Below are positions 47,280 through 58,929 of a stretch of 64,000 nucleotides of DNA, in pieces. Under the pieces are notes generated by a model that made no database searches, was not told where the DNA came from, and worked only from the letters and a program-made list of their open reading frames with translations. A program made the translations under genes and the position numbers. Source of the stretch: Capronia americana (lineage: Eukaryota > Ascomycota > Eurotiomycetes > Chaetothyriales > Herpotrichiellaceae); assembly GCA_016110215.1 (NCBI GenBank), contig JADWQD010000007.1, positions 496,001 through 560,000 on the forward strand, read 5' to 3'. How positions within the stretch are numbered: position 1 is the first letter of the stretch; the number at the start of each line of letters is the position of its first letter.

Positions 47280-49757
47280 ATGGAGCCTCTTCCGCAACGG
47301 CGAATTGCACGGTCGCCAGTACCTCCTACTTCTTCAGTGTCGCCGAACCCGTCACGCGCAGGCTCGAAGCAGAGCAACCGACCAGGCTCAAGTGGTAGTG
47401 ACACTTCTGCCTCATCGAGTCTATCCGTCGTCAAGCGGTCTCCGTACAATCAACAACTACCCACGTTCGTGTCGCATACCAATGCCAGCAATGCCTCGCT
47501 GGCGTCTCATACTCGGCCGTCGGCACAGTATATGCCCCGAGATGGCGCTGCAAAGCAGAACCTTGGGCCCCCTCCAGAACATCTACAAAAGCACCGTCCT
47601 CGACAGCATTCGCAAGGCTACTTCGAACCTTCTATGCCCTCCGCCTCGCTCGCCAGCCAGTCCCAGCTCCACGACCAACCCGGCATGCCGGCCCTCAATC
47701 CCTCCCAGATCGCCGCCCAGGCCGCTATGCAACACCTCAACGCTACGAACCATTCGCGCAAGAGATCGCAGACGGTGCCTTTCCCGCAAGAGCAGAATCA
47801 GCAGGAAAGCCGACGCAATAGTAGAGGGTCGGCCGGATCGCACGAAGGCCAATCTCCTGCGCCAGCACCTGAACAGCAGTATCGCAATGGGTTGATAGGC
47901 ACGAATGCGGCGGCGACTGCGGCAAGCGTGGTCTTTCCCAAGAACTTCGCATCAGCTAGTACGACATCGTTAGTGGAAGAGGAAAAGTCAAAGAAAGGGT
48001 TGAAGAGATTCAGGCCGAAGCATATGGTACTTTCAAGGGACAAGGACAAAGAGCCGAAGGAGAAACCCCTTCCTTCACCCAATCGACTCGCACCCAGCGG
48101 CTTGTCCAAGGTAATGAACGCATCAACTGCGAGCCTGGCGGAGTCACTGTCCTCGAACAACTCTTCGCTGTATCAGCTCGCCAATCCTTCGTCGTCTACG
48201 ATTGTGCCTCTGCTTGAGCAGAAGGAACAGAAGGACAAGCACAAGCATCATGGTCTTCGTCAAAAGCTGAAACTGAAGGACAAGGACGACACTTATGCTC
48301 TTCCTTTATCGTCTGCGAACTCAAATTCGAGGCCCGTGGACATGAACAACCCCCAGTCGCTGTATTCTTTTGCCCCTCCTTCACCCAACCCGACTTCCAA
48401 CTTTGCTAAATCGGTTTCTGGTCTGGACCTTCGTCACGGAGGTCGTGCGCTTCGGGAGAAGAAGAAGGAAGAGAAGGCTCAACAAGCAGCCTTTGCTAAT
48501 CTCGAGCCTGTCTACAGCCGCGGAGAAAGCGATACTTCCGAATGGCCCTCTTTGGGGACGAGCTTCACCAATCAATCTGTCAGCAATTTCAACACCTATA
48601 GCGAAGTCAAAGAAGCCGGTGCGAACTTTGGCCTGTCGAACATGTCGGCGGATGATGCCTGGGATCTGCTCAGAGCCAAGATTCTGGTGGCCTTTGAAGG
48701 CGAGGATGTTCGGATTGCCGTGGAAGACCTTAACAAGCTTGTGACAATTCATGTTCAGAGATGCGTGCAAAAGAAGGACCCGAGCATTGTCATCGGCGAC
48801 TTGGAAGACTTGTTGAAGACTGGCTTTCTCAGCCTCAATCACACATTACGGGGCGTCAGTGACAACGGTCTCGTACCGCGTCTGGTGGCGACGTGGATGG
48901 ATGTCTTCGGCAAGGTTCTCCCCTTCATGCAAGCCGTCTTCCTTCCGCTCGACCAAGAGTTCAAAGGAAGAGGTACTATTTTGACGGGCCCCATGATGGC
49001 TGCTGAGTTCTGGGGCGCTCTACCCAGCCACGACAGCGGCAGCAAGCTCTCTTCGTCCCCTTCAACCGGTGAAGGAATCGACTTTGTGGTTGCTGCGGGA
49101 GAAGAGCTGGAGGTCCGACGGATTCTCCTTATCAGCTATCGAGACAACATTATCCTACCAAGATACGAGGTCTTGAAATCGACGTTCTCCCGACTCAGCC
49201 TCGACAGTATCAATGCCTCACTCACGCAGTACGACGGCGGGAACAGGAATCGCGGCAACAGCGGAGGGAGCGACCGACCGGGTACCGCACAAGGCATGGA
49301 ATATGGGAGCTATAATTCACAGAGTAGCACGTTGCTTGGTAGCATGACTTCCGGTGGGAGGTCTCGGGCAACATCGAATCTTTCGGTGGTGAGCAATCCC
49401 GCCCAGGACGTTGCCTTCCAGTCGTTCAGCTCGCCACCAGCAGCGAGACCCAGCGACAGTTCGTCCTCCCATGTCACCGAGACGGTGGGGCGAATGCTAC
49501 AGTGCCTGTCGGTGTTATGCTCTATTCAATCGGGAGACGATGCTCAAGCCAAGATGGAGGAGCTCAACAAGCAACTTAAGCTGAACTGGCTGGGCCGTGG
49601 CCGCACTGGCAGAAACCGCAAAGGGTTCGTTGGGAGCAGGGTTAGGCCGATGGGTAGCGTGGGCTCGACGGTTCGCGGGCTCGACCGTGATGGGAGCCCT
49701 ACGCCAACGCCGACCAGGCAAGGGACTGTGAGCAGGCAGAGTGATGATGCCGGCTAG
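47280..49757 (+). CDS. HbrB-like protein, TORC2 subunit (Bit61/PRR5 type)
   Basis: Single exon, 825 residues from the first ATG in the frame (47280); the frame is open upstream but without ATG. Residues 1 to about 440 are Ser/Pro/Gln-rich and probably disordered. The HbrB domain lies at about 455-647: SADDAWDLLRAKILVAFEGE, AVEDLNKLVTIHV, LVPRLVATWMDVFGKVLPFM, AEFWGALP and ISYRDNIILPRYEVLKSTFS. A Gly/Ser-rich tail with a further helix (ETVGRMLQCLSVLCSIQSGD) follows. Members bind TOR complex 2 and act in polarity and branching (HbrB mutants hyperbranch in Aspergillus; the yeast relative is Bit61). Confidence 0.88.
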   Translation: MEPLPQRRIARSPVPPTSSVSPNPSRAGSKQSNRPGSSGSDTSASSSLSVVKRSPYNQQLPTFVSHTNASNASLASHTRPSAQYMPRDGAAKQNLGPPPEHLQKHRPRQHSQGYFEPSMPSASLASQSQLHDQPGMPALNPSQIAAQAAMQHLNATNHSRKRSQTVPFPQEQNQQESRRNSRGSAGSHEGQSPAPAPEQQYRNGLIGTNAAATAASVVFPKNFASASTTSLVEEEKSKKGLKRFRPKHMVLSRDKDKEPKEKPLPSPNRLAPSGLSKVMNASTASLAESLSSNNSSLYQLANPSSSTIVPLLEQKEQKDKHKHHGLRQKLKLKDKDDTYALPLSSANSNSRPVDMNNPQSLYSFAPPSPNPTSNFAKSVSGLDLRHGGRALREKKKEEKAQQAAFANLEPVYSRGESDTSEWPSLGTSFTNQSVSNFNTYSEVKEAGANFGLSNMSADDAWDLLRAKILVAFEGEDVRIAVEDLNKLVTIHVQRCVQKKDPSIVIGDLEDLLKTGFLSLNHTLRGVSDNGLVPRLVATWMDVFGKVLPFMQAVFLPLDQEFKGRGTILTGPMMAAEFWGALPSHDSGSKLSSSPSTGEGIDFVVAAGEELEVRRILLISYRDNIILPRYEVLKSTFSRLSLDSINASLTQYDGGNRNRGNSGGSDRPGTAQGMEYGSYNSQSSTLLGSMTSGGRSRATSNLSVVSNPAQDVAFQSFSSPPAARPSDSSSSHVTETVGRMLQCLSVLCSIQSGDDAQAKMEELNKQLKLNWLGRGRTGRNRKGFVGSRVRPMGSVGSTVRGLDRDGSPTPTPTRQGTVSRQSDDAG

Positions 49758-50019
49758 TTGATTCGGATCCAACATAGCCTTACGACATGCCCTTCGAATG
49801 CATAATGATGAATTGTGCCTCACGACCTGGTTCTGAAAGTGTTCCTCTTGGTCTGCAAGAATTTCGTTATGCCTCAACACGTCCTAACTTGCCGTTCTGC
49901 GTGCATTGATACAAATACGCATGGAGCTGCCGCTCATTACTCGTCTTCCATGCACCCTCAAAGTTCATCGGTCCCGTATTCTCACAGTTAGTGCTTGACC
50001 TTCAGAAGAAAGAGCCAGA

Positions 50020-50996
50020 ATGCCGTTCATCCGCTCCAGCCTCGATGGCAATTTGCTACACTACGTCGATTATAAGCCAGCAGCGAACCCCCCACGTTTC
50101 CAGCCGGCTGATAATCCGGCCAAAGACCACAGCAAGATTGACGTTACGTTGGTGTTCATCCATGGATGGCCAATGTCTCATCAGATGTACGAACATCTGA
50201 TGCTACCTCTCTGTGAAACTTACGGCATCCGATGCATTGCACCTGATCGACGCGGCTTCGGGAAGAGTGACTGGAACACCAGCGGCAGCAAGGACATCAC
50301 ATACGACACCTTTTCCCAGGACAGCATCGATGTCATCGAAACTGCCAAGCTGGGCAGGTTCTTCTTCGTTGCCAGCAGCATGGGATGCGGCGAGACGCTC
50401 CTGGCGTACCTCAATATGCCAGAAGAACTTCAGAAGCAATGTGGCGGTTTCATATGGCTGGGTCCATCCCTACCCTTTCCGCTAGCGACTGAGGCAAACC
50501 CTACCGCGCCATCTCGAGCGCTATGGGATATGATCTTGACTGGGTTCCGACAAGATCGGACGGGATTTACCAGAACTGCGCTTCCCGGCGTGTTTGGGAT
50601 CCCGTTCAACATCGGCATCGAAGTCCCAGAGACGGTACTGCAAAGGTTCGAAGGGATCGTTGCGCAAGCCGACGCTCTTGCCCTCGAGAGATGCGTACAA
50701 ATCATCACGGACAGAGACTTTACCGAAGACCTGAAAAGGCTCGAGGGGGAAAATGTAAAGCTACTTGTCATCCACGGCGACAACGACCAGAGTAAGTCAC
50801 CATTTCGTCCAGGGCGGTTGTTCTTGGACCTGACAAATGCTCCGCAGGCAATCCCGCTGAAGCCACTGCTCATCTCATCCAGAAACTTGCGAGCAAAGCT
50901 GAAGTCAAGATCTACGAGAAGGCAGCGCATGGAATGTACCTCACCCACGCGGAAAAGGTGCTGGAGGATATCCTTGCCTTCGTATTCGGAAAGTAA
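50020..50996 (+). CDS. Alpha/beta-hydrolase, haloperoxidase/esterase-like
   Basis: Exons 50020-50791 and 50848-50996 (56-bp intron, in phase) give 306 residues. Family elements are the oxyanion HGW in VFIHGWPMSHQMY, RCIAPDRRGFGKSDW, nucleophile Ser120 in VASSMGCGE (first Gly of GxSxG replaced by Ala), acid Asp in VIHGDNDQSNP, and the His in AAHGMYLTHAEKV, the last two in exon 2. The pattern fits cofactor-free chloroperoxidase-like esterases. The substrate is unknown. No signal peptide is seen, so it is probably cytosolic. Confidence 0.85.
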
Positions 50997-51433
50997 AGGG
51001 CGTGAGGGGGGGAGTCTGGGCAGGAATCGCACCGCCTATCAGATGGTAATCTGTTACATCTTCGATTCTCCACCATGCAACCATAACGTTATGCTGGGAG
51101 GCTGGGTCACGATCATATCGACTTCGAGCCTGATGCTCCGGCTGTTGCGCGCTTTGCAATCGTGTCGCATCGGTAATTCCTCGAGCAGTAAGACACACGG
51201 GACGAACGCCAGCTTCTAGGCAGCAGGCAGGAGACAGAAATAAGATCGAAGGCTCATCCGTCCACTCCTCCCATCTCTCCCCTTCCGCTTTCAAAGCTTC
51301 TCGACTTGGCCGGTGAAGACCCGGTCTATACATTCACATTTCAGCCCGTCGTGGCAATCTACAGGGTCACTACATTTGGACACTCTGTCAACTGTTGCTA
51401 TTTCCCTTTTACGTTGATTGTCCACTCAACGCT
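50997..51433. other. Intergenic
   Basis: 437 bp between tandem genes. Pyrimidine-rich stretches at 51260-51300 and 51400-51420 suit a promoter for the bZIP gene. Nothing else is seen. Confidence 0.4.
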
Positions 51434-52564
51434 ATGCCAGTCAGGAAGGGTCAAGTAAAGGCGGTGCCACTGGCAATCCCGGAGCCGGGCAAGGACGCGG
51501 CGGAGAGGAAGCGAGTGCTTAATGTGCTTGCGCAAAGGCGGTATCGACAAAAGCGAAAGGAGCACATCCGCAAACTTGAAGCAAAAGCGGTTGTTGCTGA
51601 GGCCGTCCAGGATACTGACCAGCCGCAAGCGTCGCCACGGTCCAACAGTGTCAGTGTCGGCGACCGCCGTGCATCGCAAGACTTGGATGACGAGCCGGCC
51701 AGCCACAGCCAGCAGCTGCAGTGTCCGTTTGCTGCAGCCCACCTTTATCCTTTCGACAATGACCCAATCTTGCCGAATGATCTCGGTCTGGCAGCTCAAG
51801 CGCTCGTCTCCCCCGGAGACCCGTTCGGTAACCTACTTCCCGATGACCACTCATTATGGGACACTTCGATCCTGTTACCCTCGCTACCAAGCACCCCGCT
51901 GTCGACTTCCAAACATTCGTCATCGGGCGAAAGCGAGTCTTGGTCTTTGACACCTCCTGCATTGGCGAAGAGCCCCGAAGAGTGGCAGGCTCCATCGCAG
52001 CCACCGGCTTTTGCAGCTGAAGACATGACATATTCCTTCCCCGACGAAGCATATCTGGAGATGACCGAGATTACCTTGCTCCGAGGCTTCATGGCGGTTG
52101 CCAAGCGGTTGAATATTCAGGAGTCCGTCTGGTCACTCACTGCACAGTCTCCGTTTGTGAATTCGGCTACAGCAATGGCAGAGTTCACTCATTTACCGGT
52201 GAACCTACGACCGAGTCTGCTGCAACTGACCGTCCCGCATCATCCCATCATTGACTTGCTCCCCTGGCCGTCAACGCGAGACCGGATGATTAGGCTCCTG
52301 ATGCAGCCGCCTGAGTTGCGACCTCCGAACGCGGCCTCGCCCATGGCACTGCTGGATTTTGTGTACGACGTTGAAGACAGCGCGGAAGGCGTTCGGATCT
52401 CTGGTGACGATCCGTATTCGGCCAACAACTGGGAAGTCGGCGAGAAGGTGTTCAAGTCGTGGTGGTGGGTCTTTGACAAGGATATCATCATGAGGAGCAA
52501 CCAACTGAGGGCGTCGAGAGGTGCACCTCTACTGGGCGGGAGTATTCTGGGAGAGGTGGCATGA
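51434..52564 (+). CDS. bZIP-type regulator with DUF3425 domain
   Basis: Single exon, 376 residues from the ATG at 51434. The basic region is RKRVLNVLAQRRYRQKRKEH, of the fungal Asn-x-x-Ala-Gln-Arg class, followed by IRKLE but no extended leucine zipper. A Ser/Pro/Asp-rich middle (about 60-200) could be an activation domain. The C-terminal part (about 215-370) is DUF3425: LRGFMAVAKRLNIQESVWSL, VNLRPSLLQLTVPHHPIIDL, LPWPSTRDRMIRLL and WWWVFDKDIIMRSN. Such proteins are nuclear transcription regulators, often of stress or secondary metabolism. No target is indicated here. Confidence 0.88.
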   Translation: MPVRKGQVKAVPLAIPEPGKDAAERKRVLNVLAQRRYRQKRKEHIRKLEAKAVVAEAVQDTDQPQASPRSNSVSVGDRRASQDLDDEPASHSQQLQCPFAAAHLYPFDNDPILPNDLGLAAQALVSPGDPFGNLLPDDHSLWDTSILLPSLPSTPLSTSKHSSSGESESWSLTPPALAKSPEEWQAPSQPPAFAAEDMTYSFPDEAYLEMTEITLLRGFMAVAKRLNIQESVWSLTAQSPFVNSATAMAEFTHLPVNLRPSLLQLTVPHHPIIDLLPWPSTRDRMIRLLMQPPELRPPNAASPMALLDFVYDVEDSAEGVRISGDDPYSANNWEVGEKVFKSWWWVFDKDIIMRSNQLRASRGAPLLGGSILGEVA

Positions 52565-53605
52565 CAGGACGGAGTACATACGAATTCTTAGTTGCGGATA
52601 AGGCAGAATCGCCTTGTTGGCGGGTGGAGGATACCATCCATGTAAGAGGGCGATGGACAAGTAACGATGCTATTCTGACTCTTGCTCAATACGAGGGTAT
52701 ATCTCGTGCCCCTTGCTTCTCATGGACTGCTCGGACATGTTGCGCCAGCCACCAACAAAGCTTCGCAGCGGTCGTTGTAAGGCGTTCATCATCCAATTTC
52801 GGGGCCAACTGGATGGGCGCTGGTGGGCGGCCTTCCCGGGGAAGCTTGGCTGGTTCGGGCGCTGCTAGCGCGTCCTGCGGCTTCCAGCATCCCCGCCTGT
52901 TTCTTTATTCCTTCTCACTAATCTTCGATCAAGCCACTTCGCCTCCTCTCCCTGCGCGTTTCCATGTGGGTGTGGACAACCGAGTGTGGCATCAACCTGT
53001 CATGACACGGGCCTGTGTCTGCGTCGCAAGAGAAGCAGCATCCTCGCGGGCGCGGACGATGTCGCTCCTCCAGTTCTGTTCGTCCCTCTCTTCGAAGGAT
53101 TACACGCAATTCAAGTCTGTGCGATGTTGCTGACAGCTTATTACCCCTTTCGGTGAGATTCCGCGGACCAGAAATACGACTTCCTCTTCCAACGCTGAAG
53201 CGGGCTAGGGCTGATCGGTTATCATGACTCGAGTTCGGCAAGGCACGAGGGTGGAAGAGTCTGGCCTTGCAGAAATGCCCTGACGCTATCTCGAAACTAA
53301 CCGGGCTAACCCATCGGTACCTGCATGAGGCTGCGGCTGTCATTCCATCGCGTATGCAGCCTGCACGCCGCAAAACAAATGATCCCAGAAGTCAGCTGTG
53401 CGGCAGGCTACACGCGAGAGAGTCGTCCTCGTTCTGGGGGAGTCTGGAAGTGGGAAACACGGTCCTGACCTCATCCCATCCTTTCTCTTCTGCTGTCGTT
53501 CCTCTTCTCCTTCTCGTTGCTGTTCGTCGCCCCAGGACCTCTGCATGCATCTTAATAGCCCGACCTCGACATCGTCCCTGTCGATTTCGCTCTTTTCGGC
53601 TTAAC
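52565..53605. other. Long 5' region of the cupredoxin gene
   Basis: About 1 kb without a supported gene. It is pyrimidine-rich in places (53485-53520) with several short ATG frames on both strands. It probably contains the bZIP gene 3' UTR and a long promoter or leader for the gene at 53606. Confidence 0.4.
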
Positions 53606-55080
53606 ATGCGTCGGACACTCGCTCTTTTCCTCGGTCTCGCCGCAGTGGGATTTGCCCAAGACACGACTGCTCCTGCAACCGACTCGTCAACACCTTCTCC
53701 CACTGACTCGATCACTCCAGCTCCCTCACCAACGGATGCATCTTCGAGTACAGACAGCGCCGCTCCCGGCAGTTCGACCAATGCCACGAGCACATCGCAG
53801 GGGCCAATAACGCATACGGTTGCGGTTGCATTGGTAGGAGGAACGAGAGCGGACCTGGCAGCGATGGTGCTAATGCGATGGATAGGGAGGCTTCAGCTTT
53901 GTACCTGACGTGACGCTCGCGAGAACCGGCGACACAATCCTCTTTCAATTCTATCCTACAAACCATTCCGTCATCCGCGCAGAATATGGCTTTCCCTGCA
54001 TTCCTTACGAAGACACGGGCGTCGACAAGGTCGGGTTCTTCTCCGGCTTCTATCCCGTGGAGGCAATATTGGATGACCCGCCTGAGTGGTCCATTGTGGT
54101 GAACGACACGGACCCCATCTTCCTGTACTGCGGCGCTCCGGGCTCATGTATCAGCCACCAAATGGTCGGAGTGATCAACCCCAATGCCACCACATCCCTT
54201 CAGCACCAGAAGGATCTGGCCTCACAGTCGCAATTCATGCTCCTGCCGGGTGAGCCATGGCCAGATGAGAGCGAGGATCCATTCACCACGACAGCGTCGT
54301 CTCCCAGTCCCACAGCGACGCCGTCTACAACGAATGCTGCAGACGGGGCCGGTGCAACCAGCTCCAGCGACCACGGCCATTCGAGCCTATCGAGCGGGGC
54401 TATCGCAGGCATTGCGATCGGAGCCGCTGCCGTGGCCCTTGCCGCCGCTGTTGCCCTCTACCTCTGTGGTCGACAATCTCGAGGTCGCGAGACCAAGCAG
54501 ATGGATGATCGTCCAAGCACAGGTCACGCTACTCAGGTGTCCTACAACCCGGCAGCCGCGCACATGTCCTACATGACCGATCCCATGAAGCACATGTCGA
54601 TGCATAGTAGTGTCGTTGGTCTGGGACCGTCCCCGGCATTACCGGGATACGTTCCAACCCACGATCCGGCCATGTCGCCGGGCCTGCATCCCGCGTACAT
54701 GCCAGTCAGCGACTCACTTGGCCCGGCACCGATGGGTCCCGGCAGTGATATCGCGTCACCACACAGTCCAAGTCCAAGCCAGATGTATTCCGTGCCGGCC
54801 TATCCCGGCGGTATGCCGCAGAGCATGTAAGTCTTGACATTCGCGCACCAGATGATGATGATTCCAGCCCGACTAACCACCGCGGAACAGGCACTCTACA
54901 CCACACCAATCAGCCATGTACGGCACAGTGCCGCCACCCCCTCACGTCCACGAGATGGCCGCTCCAGAGCCTCTCCCTGGCCAGCCGCTGCCACCGCAGC
55001 CCCCACAAGGCGCTGGCATAATGGGCTTTATTCGACGATCCAGCGTCAGCAAGGCCGGCGGCGTGGAGAGATATGGCTGA
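53606..55080 (+). CDS. Extracellular serine-rich cupredoxin-like protein with TM segment
   Basis: Exons 53606-53833, 53886-54826, 54891-55080 (introns 52 and 64 bp, in phase) give 452 residues. The signal peptide is MRRTLALFLGLAAVGFA, followed by a Ser/Thr/Pro-rich linker. The cupredoxin domain starts HTVAVALGGFSFVPDVTLAR; candidate copper ligands are His103 (TNHSV), Cys in FLYCGAPGSC, and His/Met in ISHQMVGVINP. A second Ser/Thr linker leads to a TM helix (GAIAGIAIGAAAVALAAAVA) and a long cytosolic Met/Pro/Ser-rich tail (about residues 295-452). The domain order fits a plasma-membrane or wall protein of the serine-rich cupredoxin group; copper binding is inferred. Confidence 0.85.
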
Positions 55081-55894
55081 GACGAGAACTGAGCTACTAC
55101 GAGTACTAGTTCCTTTGTCTCCTACGTCCGATGGGATGACGGGGGACCTCGCTCTGAACAGCCCAAGACCAACCACTCAAGGGCAGACGTGTGACGAGAA
55201 AAAAGCCAGACATCGGCATGGGCATGCTTGTATGTGTGCGTGTGCGAGTATGTGTATATGTATATGGATATGGACATGTATTCGTGTTTTCGGGGTGCGA
55301 TAATGATGATACTGTAACGTACTCTCACTCGCTATGTATTGTACATGCGTACGTACGTAGGTACATACATCGGTGAACATATCAGGTTTTGGCGTGGAGT
55401 TGGAGGATACAGTACAGTACTACAGTACTACTACTATCTCTCGAGCGGCCCAGTTCCAAGGCCCATGAATATGCATACTAGGTATGCGTGAACTGCGTAA
55501 TACATACAGTATCAAACGTCAGACGTCAAAGCACGGAGGACTGTGGAGAACGTACAGTAATATAGATATCTACGAGTGAGTACTCGTACTTGGAACCGGC
55601 CAATTAATCACCGGTAGACATGAAGACTACCCTCTCCAACGCTTATGCGACCATTCTGAATGGCATTGAATGGCGTGACACTTCGCTTCTTTGTTATCTG
55701 ACTACCCACCTACCTAGCTAATCTATATCGAGTCTTTAGTTTCTGGTGTGTAGTTTCTGTCTGGTCCTGATCTCTAGTTTGCAGTTTAAAGAATGCAGTT
55801 GCAGTACCCGTCATGTACATCTATATCTTACAACGCGAGATCATGCCGCGGGTTTCTTAAAGAATGCTGAATACTGAATCAGAGTTGTATCATA
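55081..55894. other. Convergent 3' region with simple repeats
   Basis: About 0.8 kb between converging genes. It contains GT/TATG-type microsatellite sequence (55233-55285), alternating GTAC words (55347-55370) and a run of tacagta words at 55408-55436. No gene is supported. Confidence 0.6.
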
Positions 55895-58112
55895 TCATGA
55901 ATCGTGCGAACCCAACAATCCCACCGTGAGGCCCTTCATCCGCCGCTTGAGCAAATCTTCTTCACTCCCCAGACTGATGAGGCTCTTATTGCGAGCGAGC
56001 CTATCCTTGTGGTCGTCCCTCTCCCTTTCTTCGTGCTTCCGCCTGGGATCATTATCGCCCTTGACCACACCATTTGCATGGGCTGGCTCTTTACTCGGCG
56101 TGAGACTCGACATCACCAAGGGCCCGTCGTCGTCCATACTCTCGCCAGTGGGCCTTCGGCTGTGGTGCCTCGCCTCCATGGTGGCGAGCTCGAGCGACGA
56201 GCCCGAATCGTGATGGGCGCTCCCGTTCCTCAATCGCGCCTCGATGCTTGGGCCCTCGAACATGTGCGGCGGCTTGGCGAAGATCTCGCCGATCCACTTG
56301 CCACAGCGGAAGATGTGCGTCCAGCCCTCGGGGAAGATGCTGACGAAGGAGACGAAGCCGTGGCTGATGCCCGGGATGAGGGTGACTTCGACATGGTCTT
56401 TCTCATTGAACTCGGTCGTCGACTTCTCTAGGCCGACTTCTTGCCGGTCGCGGAAGAGGTGCAGCTTCGCCTGGCGGAGGCGGCCCGCGAAGATGACCGT
56501 GTCGTCGACGAGCGGGTCCCGTTCCCCGGTCAGGAAGTACGTCTTGGGGAATTTGGCGAGCAGGCCCTCGGGCGCGACCGCCGGGCAGAGAAGATGGTCC
56601 GTCGTGAAGTCCGGCCGGTTGTACGGGCCGACGTACAGGATGATCATGGCGCGCATCATCTCCGGCGTGAGGATACGGTCGCCGAAATAGGAGATGATAC
56701 TGGATACGGCGAGGCGGGTTTTCAGCGTCTGCGGTTTTGATGTCTGCACAGCCTGCTTCTGGGTTTCGACGTCCATGTTCTGGCGCGCGGGGCCCTGGAT
56801 CTCCGACTTGCCCCCTCGAGGAGCGAAGAAGTCGTGGTTCGGGTCGTCTTCGTCGTCGCTGCCCGGCTTGGGTGTGGTCGGCGTGTACCGGCGGTCGATG
56901 TCTTCGCTCTTCCGCTTGATGAATCGCTCGTACTTCTTGGCGGTGCGCGGGTTTCGGATCAAGGCCATTTGATCGTCGGTCATCCAGCTGCCGATGTTGA
57001 AGTCCAGCGCTGGGTACAGCAGGACTAGGCCGGCAGGAGAGGGCAGGATCCCCCGAGGAGTGCCTGTCTGGTTCGATTGGATGACCATCAGAGTTGTCCC
57101 GCAGGCCAGATTTCCTCCAGCACTGTCGCCTGTGATGACAATCCTTGGGCATGAATCCGGCTTGATGCCGATACATCTGCCCCGTGTCGCGACAATCTGC
57201 GTGTAGACATCGAAACACTCATTCAGTGCGTATGGGTAGGGATATTCGGGTGCCTTGCGATAGTCCAAGCTCAGGATGGGCAGGCCCGTCCTCCCCGCCC
57301 AGGCGAGCAGTTTGTCGTCGCTCGTCCTCGGATCCATAGCCACGAAACCGCCGCCGGGAATATCCAGCACCACGTTCTCTTGCCTTTCCAGCTCTGCGAG
57401 TGTGCCGTCAAAATACATCCACGCCACGACAGGTTCTTTGTAGTGCGACTGCTTTGGTCGGGGAATCCGAATCCGGCGCGGCTTGTACTTTGTGAACCGA
57501 GGCCGCATCAGGGCCGTGAAGAATTTCAGGTAAGGAGTGGTGGGCTTGTTCCATGCCACGCGCAAGTGGTCGACAGTCAGCACTGCCCGGACCTTGCGAA
57601 CCTTCTCCTCGGCCCGTTCAGCTGCAAAGAGGTAGTACACCGTGAAGATCATCGAGCACAGATCTCTGAGCGGTTTGTTCCGTATCTTCATGGCACTCCA
57701 AAAGCCAGCATCCAATGCGGTGGTGATCCATGTTGCTCGAAAGAATGCTCTACTGTACAGGTTCGCAAGAGGTTCCGGCGACTCGAGTCCGACAATCTTT
57801 GCAAAGTTCCGGCACATGTACAGCCACAGAAAGGTCAAGACGACGGACCGCCAGGGAGTAAGACGTCTCGCGAGACGCTGTGAGAGAGACCGAAGAACAG
57901 GCGGGCCATGTTTGTCGCCTCTGCAAGAAGTGAGAATGTGGTCCGACTCAGCGAGAGAGAACAAACCTCAGCAGGTACAGTGACCAGAAGGAGACAACGG
58001 CAACGACTTGGTATTTGCGAAACTGAGACGACGGCCTTCCGAGCACATGGTCTGTCCATGTCAGTCAGTGTGCAGCATTCAGATGGCATTTGAACCTGAG
58101 CGCACCTATCAT
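55895..58112 (-). CDS. HSL-type alpha/beta-hydrolase (lipase/esterase), membrane-associated
   Basis: Exons (minus): 58112-58106, 58051-57967, 57920-55895 (introns 54 and 46 bp) give 705 residues. The first exon is only 7 nt and supplies the start Met; joining yields MIDHVLGRPSSQFRKYQVVA with a hydrophobic segment VVAVVSFWSLYLL, so the N terminus may be membrane-anchored. The catalytic domain has the oxyanion motif IPGGG, the nucleophile elbow VITGDSAGGNLA, acid region LTGERDPLVDD and catalytic His in PGISHGF. An acidic insert (SDDEDDPNHD) interrupts the domain and a charged C-terminal tail of about 120 residues follows. The family hydrolyses lipid esters; the yeast and fungal role is in lipid turnover. 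Confidence 0.85.
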
Positions 58113-58929
58113 AGCTGAAAGCAAGCGGGTAACGAGAATCCAAATGGGATCGTGAGGGAGTGTTAGGGAACGTCGAAACAAGGCAACGCCATATCAAAGC
58201 ACGGACTGTTGGTGCTTCCGTGTGCAGAAAGAATTCAAGTCTCGAAGAATAAGGAACAGAGGCGTCGAGCCCGACAGCTGACGAGGCGTGTGACCTATGA
58301 CCACCTATGACCACACGTACTGTAGGAGAGGAATGAATGTGCCGGAGCTGGATGGCACTGCTCAGGTACCTGGGCCTGAGCCGGAGAGCGAGACGGACGG
58401 CATTGGCGGGGCCGAAAAACGCATGTGAAAGTTTCGCAGGTCCATGTGACGCGTGCGCATGTGAAAGCAGCGAGGCGATGCGTCTACAACATCCAAGTAG
58501 GAGGCCCGGAATCCGAGTTGGGAGAGGCCTGCACTGCATTATTCTACCTATCCAGCATTACACAGCCATCGGGGACTGGACAAGTAACCTTCATCGCTTG
58601 CCTCCCTCGTAATCATTCGTCATTCTCTGGTACACACATTCTCATTGCTGGGCGCTGGGGCATCGCAGCGACTTTGGTTCTGCAACTGCGCCCGCCGCTT
58701 GCCGATCCGCAATTCTCGTTAGATGGTTTCCATCTAGCACCCAGACATTATCCCTGCCACAATGAGTGGCTTTATGATGCAGAGATCCAATGGCGCCGAT
58801 AGATGCCCGGGGAAGCCTCGTGCCTTCTGCGTATGCGGTGCCGCCGCACGCATGCGTTATGCAGGGGGTTCTTCTTGCTCATTTCCAGAGCAGATTTCTG
58901 TTCCAGTCTCTCCTTGGACACCGCTATTG
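58113..58929. other. Intergenic / lipase promoter
   Basis: About 0.8 kb between tandem minus-strand genes. The word acctatgacca is repeated twice in tandem at about 58292-58313. No gene is supported. Confidence 0.4.

Noticed and set aside
55904..56431. Plus-strand frame of 175 codons opposite the lipase C terminus
   Set aside because: Antisense shadow; the minus frame has catalytic motifs and consistent introns.
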